A program made the position numbers and the translations under genes. Below, piece after piece: positions 61,130 through 64,000 of a stretch of DNA of 64,000 bases. The notes under the pieces are model-generated. The model saw only the letters and a program-made list of their open reading frames with translations, did not search any database and had not been told where the DNA came from. Each line of letters starts with the position of its first letter. Position 1 is the first letter of the stretch. Source of the stretch: Debaryomyces hansenii CBS767 (taxonomy: Eukaryota > Ascomycota > Pichiomycetes > Serinales > Debaryomycetaceae); NCBI RefSeq assembly GCF_000006445.2, contig NC_006047.2, positions 1,922,001 through 1,986,000 on the forward strand, written 5' to 3'.

Positions 61130-62330
61130 TGCCACTTAACGCTATTGATTACGAAAAGAAAATTTACGAAAGAGGTCTTAAGTTTGAAAGGCCACCCATC
61201 ACTTGTGATAGTACTAAATGGGCAGAACTTGCTAAGAATAGAATTTCAGCTGAATCAGCAGGTTATGTATGGGGATAACAATGCAGGGACGCGTGAAACT
61301 CATGATAAGAATTTATCATCATTTAAGAAATGGTCAATAGTTCCCAATCGTCTTGTAAAGTCGCCGGGATTACCGGACATTACATCAGAAATATTTGGTG
61401 AGAAACTATCTTTTCCGCTTGCCCTAGCACCAGTTGGTGTTCAAACTATCTTTAACCCTGAAGGTGAAGTGGGCACTTCGTCAGCTGCAGCTGACGTAGG
61501 AGTTCCCTATATTCTAAGCACTGCATCCGCTACAAGCATAGAGAAAGTTGCTCATGCAAATGGAGATGGTACAAGATGGTATCAATTATATTGGCCTTCT
61601 AATTATCACAATGATATTACAATAAGTATTCTCAAGAGAGCCAGAGCTGCCGGTGTTAGTACTTTAGTACTAACGTTAGATACGTATCTTTTAGGATGGA
61701 GACCTAGTGATATGGATAATGGATATAATCCTTTTCTACGCAATGACTCTATTGGCGTTGAGGTTGGATTCAGTGACCCTGTGTTCCAGAAATATTTCAA
61801 AGAAAAATACGACGTACAAATTTTTGAAGATTTTCAAGCTGCAAGTGAATGGGCAGGGATAATTTTCCCAGGAACAAGTCATAGTTGGGAAGATTTGAAA
61901 TTTCTCAAGGAGCATTGGCATGGCCCAATTGTTCTAAAGGGAATACAGTCAGTTGCAGATGCTCAACGATGTGTAGATACCAAGGTTCAAGGAATTGTTG
62001 CTTCCAACCATGGTGGCCGACAACAAGATGGAGGCGTCTGCTCTCTCACAATGATCCCTAAGATATATGATGCTGTAAAAGGTCAAATGAATATAATTTT
62101 TGATTCTGGAATTCGGTCTGGATCAGACATTGTTAAGGCTTTAGCACTTGGAGCTGATTTGGTATTGATAGGAAGACCATAGATCTATGGACTTTCATTA
62201 AGTGGAAAAGAAGGTGTAAAGCACGCATTAGGATGACTCTAGGAGAGTTGGAATTAACACTTCATTTAGTTGGTATCCCGTCAATTTCAAAAAATGTGCT
62301 TAATCAGAATATTTTGGTATATGAAGGATA
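61130..62330 (+). pseudogene. FMN-dependent 2-hydroxy-acid (lactate) monooxygenase, recently inactivated
   Basis: An ATG at 61130 begins MPLNAIDYEKKIYERGLK, typical of fungal lactate 2-monooxygenase-like proteins. The frame breaks at about 61280 (VWG then a shifted NAGTRETHDKN). The long middle frame (to 62182) keeps the FMN site and catalytic block SNHGGRQQDGG and the phosphate-binding DSGIRSGSDIVKALALGA. A TAG at 62180-62182 then interrupts GRP-IYGLSLSGKEGVKHAL where Tyr is expected, and a one-base loss near 62233 shifts the frame before TLGELELTLHLVGIPSI. Apart from these three lesions the sequence is well kept over about 400 codons, so inactivation looks recent. Sequencing error at three places is less likely but possible. 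Confidence 0.85.
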
Positions 62331-62930
62331 GGAAATAGTAGTAGTATAATACGTCGTCTTCATATCTAGGATTATTCCTTATAATAATTTCTCTATCCTA
62401 TAGGTCTAAATAGTGACAATAATAAGACTTACACTTTCTGATAGTTGACATTAAAATTTTAATATGAAATTAAAATAGGCAGAAGTTTAAAATTTCCTAT
62501 TGTTGTAATTCATCATAAATAATCTCCATTAGATAGAGTAATATTTTATAAACTGCACGTTTTTAATATTTTCTCAAAAGTAGTTTCAGAGGATTTGCGG
62601 CAACATTTATTCAAGTTTAATTTTGCGTGCAATTCCTTGAACTGGAGTAGGTTTGACGGGGTTTCAGATCATACTAATTTTGAGGGGAGGAAATATTCAC
62701 ATTTCCGGTACCTGATGAAACTTTCCACGCATAATGATGCAATCAGATTTCATGTTCACGTAAATTATTTGTAGTCCCCACATTATTACAGATTTCCGTG
62801 AAGCTGTACGTAAACCCCCAATCGATTCCGACATTATCTTTAAATCATCTGTATTTAAGTAACGGTAATTCCTTCTTTTTAGAGAAATGTAACTCCCTTT
62901 ATTGAAAAATAAAACTTCATTGATTTTAAT
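62331..62930. other. Intergenic before monooxygenase relic 2
   Basis: These 600 AT-rich bases hold no recognised ORF, RNA or motif. They probably include the old promoter of the relic that starts at 62931. Confidence 0.5.
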
Positions 62931-63810
62931 ATGACAATTAAATATTATGATGATATAGTTGTTGGCGGTAGAGTTGGTGGTATCACTCAGTTATTCAAAC
63001 TAGGAGAGCCTGGCTATTATGTTCATGGATTTGAAAGAGGTTTATTCTTAGGTGGGGTCAGGCATCACAATCGTTATCCTGGTGCAAGGGTTGATCAGAA
63101 ATCCCAACATATCAACTTTGATTAAAAGAAACACGTAAGGACTGGGTATGTTTCGAAAGATTCCCAGGATATAAGGAATTACAAGACTAATTTGCATTTG
63201 TTGATACTCAAATTAATGCTAGCCAAGATTTCACTTTTGAATCTAATATGTGGGAATCTCATTAAAATAATAAGGAAATCACTGTGGGAAATCACTGTAA
63301 CTGGTAATGACGCTGGAAAATACAGATGTAAAAGTTTAATTCTCTGTATTGGGTTTGCTTCAAAACAATTGTATCCAAACATTGATATATAGAGATGCGT
63401 TCAAAGGAGTCTCATTTCATAATGCAGACTGGCCACGAGAAGGCGTGGATAATCTGGATCAAAATGGTCGCTACATTCATATTCACAATCTGAGTATATC
63501 TTGGCATAATGCTCGGCAACAAGTGGATCTTGAAAAACGTGTTCCAACTTCTCAGATGAGCTGTCGGACTCAACTTCGTATTCCTTGTTAATAATATCAA
63601 CTTGCTTCTTTCCCTGTCCTCTGAAAAGTCTCAAGCCCATCTTTACTCTCAACCAAAATTTGGTTGCGGATTTTTCCTTATCTCTACTCAATCTGAATAA
63701 AAGAATATATTAATGATAGTGCGAACAAAACGTTATACCTTTTGCTGATTCGTGGTACATGGGTATGAGTCGCAAAAGGAAAAGACCAAAAGAATGTCTT
63801 ATATAATTAT
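62931..63810 (+). pseudogene. Baeyer-Villiger monooxygenase relic 2, interrupted
   Basis: From the ATG at 62931 the product reads with the FAD turn (IVVGGRVGGITQL) and HNRYPGARVDQKSQ until a stop at 63125. Later pieces in other frames are ETRKDWVCFERFPGYKE, INASQDFTFESNMW, LCIGFASKQLYPNI and RDAFKGVSFHNADWPREGVD, ending near 63450. A C-terminal piece, ADSWYMG, reappears at about 63742-63765. Between them lies the inverted permease fragment at 63450-63691. The FAD turn reads GGRVGG where GAGFGG is expected, so even the first block is damaged. The large central part of the enzyme is missing. Confidence 0.8.
63450..63691 (-). pseudogene. N-terminal fragment of an allantoate-type MFS permease, inserted in relic 2
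   Basis: About 80 codons on the minus strand end in QDPLVAEHYAKIYSDCEYEC and SDHFDPDY. This block precedes the first membrane segment in permeases of the Dal5/Seo1/Yct1 group. The frame opens with TTG, no ATG is found before an upstream stop, and the sequence stops matching near 63450, before any membrane segment. It is therefore a fragment that lies inside the monooxygenase relic in reverse orientation. Confidence 0.65.
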
Positions 63811-64000
63811 TATAAAGATATCAGTAAAGGTCTGTTAGAAGACGATTACCAGAACTTTATATTTACTTGATTTAGAATCTAATTAGTTGCAATCTTTTAT
63901 TTTCATTTTCATTTACCTTTATTTATTATTGTTTTAAAAGTATAAATAAGCTTATAAGAGATAAAAGGGATACGTTGGCAATTATTATTACTCTTGTAAT
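63811..64000. other. AT-rich end of window
   Basis: No feature was recognised in the last 190 bases. They may be the old 3-prime flank of relic 2. Confidence 0.5.

Overview
The window looks like a chromosome segment of a budding yeast of the CUG-Ser clade, most like Debaryomyces. It is AT-rich. Its genes are single-exon or carry very short introns with GTATGT/GTACGT donors and TACTAAC branch points. It holds orthologues of Saccharomyces genes, including the MUK1-BTS1 and PDI1-GID7 neighbourhoods. One in-frame CTG in a conserved DUR3 segment seems to sit where urea transporters have serine. The protein translations discussed here read CTG as Leu and may need Ser.

Region 1 (1-5.5 kb) is an accessory array of four related small two-membrane-segment proteins, possibly DUP/COS-like, all on the minus strand. 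One copy is cut by the window edge and one has lost its ATG. A GC-richer alpha/beta hydrolase sits between copies. Diverged upstream repeats show that promoters were copied with the genes.

Region 2 (5.9-36 kb) is ordinary, dense, core yeast genome: PDI1 (with a UPRE), GID7, a Zn2Cys6 regulator, an unknown protein, MET2 (with Met31/32, Gcn4 and Cbf1 sites), ATG26, MDL1, an F-box/LRR protein, an unknown protein, MUK1, a Dfm1-like derlin, BTS1, an unknown basic protein, DPH5, PER1 and a ZRT2-like zinc transporter. None of these needs an intron.

Region 3 (36-64 kb) is accessory and decaying. It has intact oxidoreductases (FMN-dependent monooxygenase, MDR reductase, 2OG-Fe(II) oxygenase, flavin monooxygenase), transporters (JEN-type carboxylate, DUR3 urea, FCY2-type purine/cytosine), a CFEM haemophore-like protein and a second Zn2Cys6 regulator. 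Mixed with them are relics: an intronless DUR3 pseudogene, two Baeyer-Villiger monooxygenase relics, a 2-hydroxy-acid monooxygenase pseudogene and an inverted fragment of an allantoate-type permease. JEN (two introns), DUR3 (one) and the regulator (one) are intact only when spliced. The regulator carries an exact 314-bp tandem duplication starting at its splice donor, so splice-site choice decides whether the protein is full length.

The most interesting functional hint is regulatory. The sulfur-type motifs in front of MET2 (AAACTGTGG and CACGTGA) recur, in promoter position, before the FMN monooxygenase and the 2OG oxygenase, and as TGTGG cores before the flavin monooxygenase. This suggests an accessory organosulfur-scavenging regulon. 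It is an inference and has not been tested.
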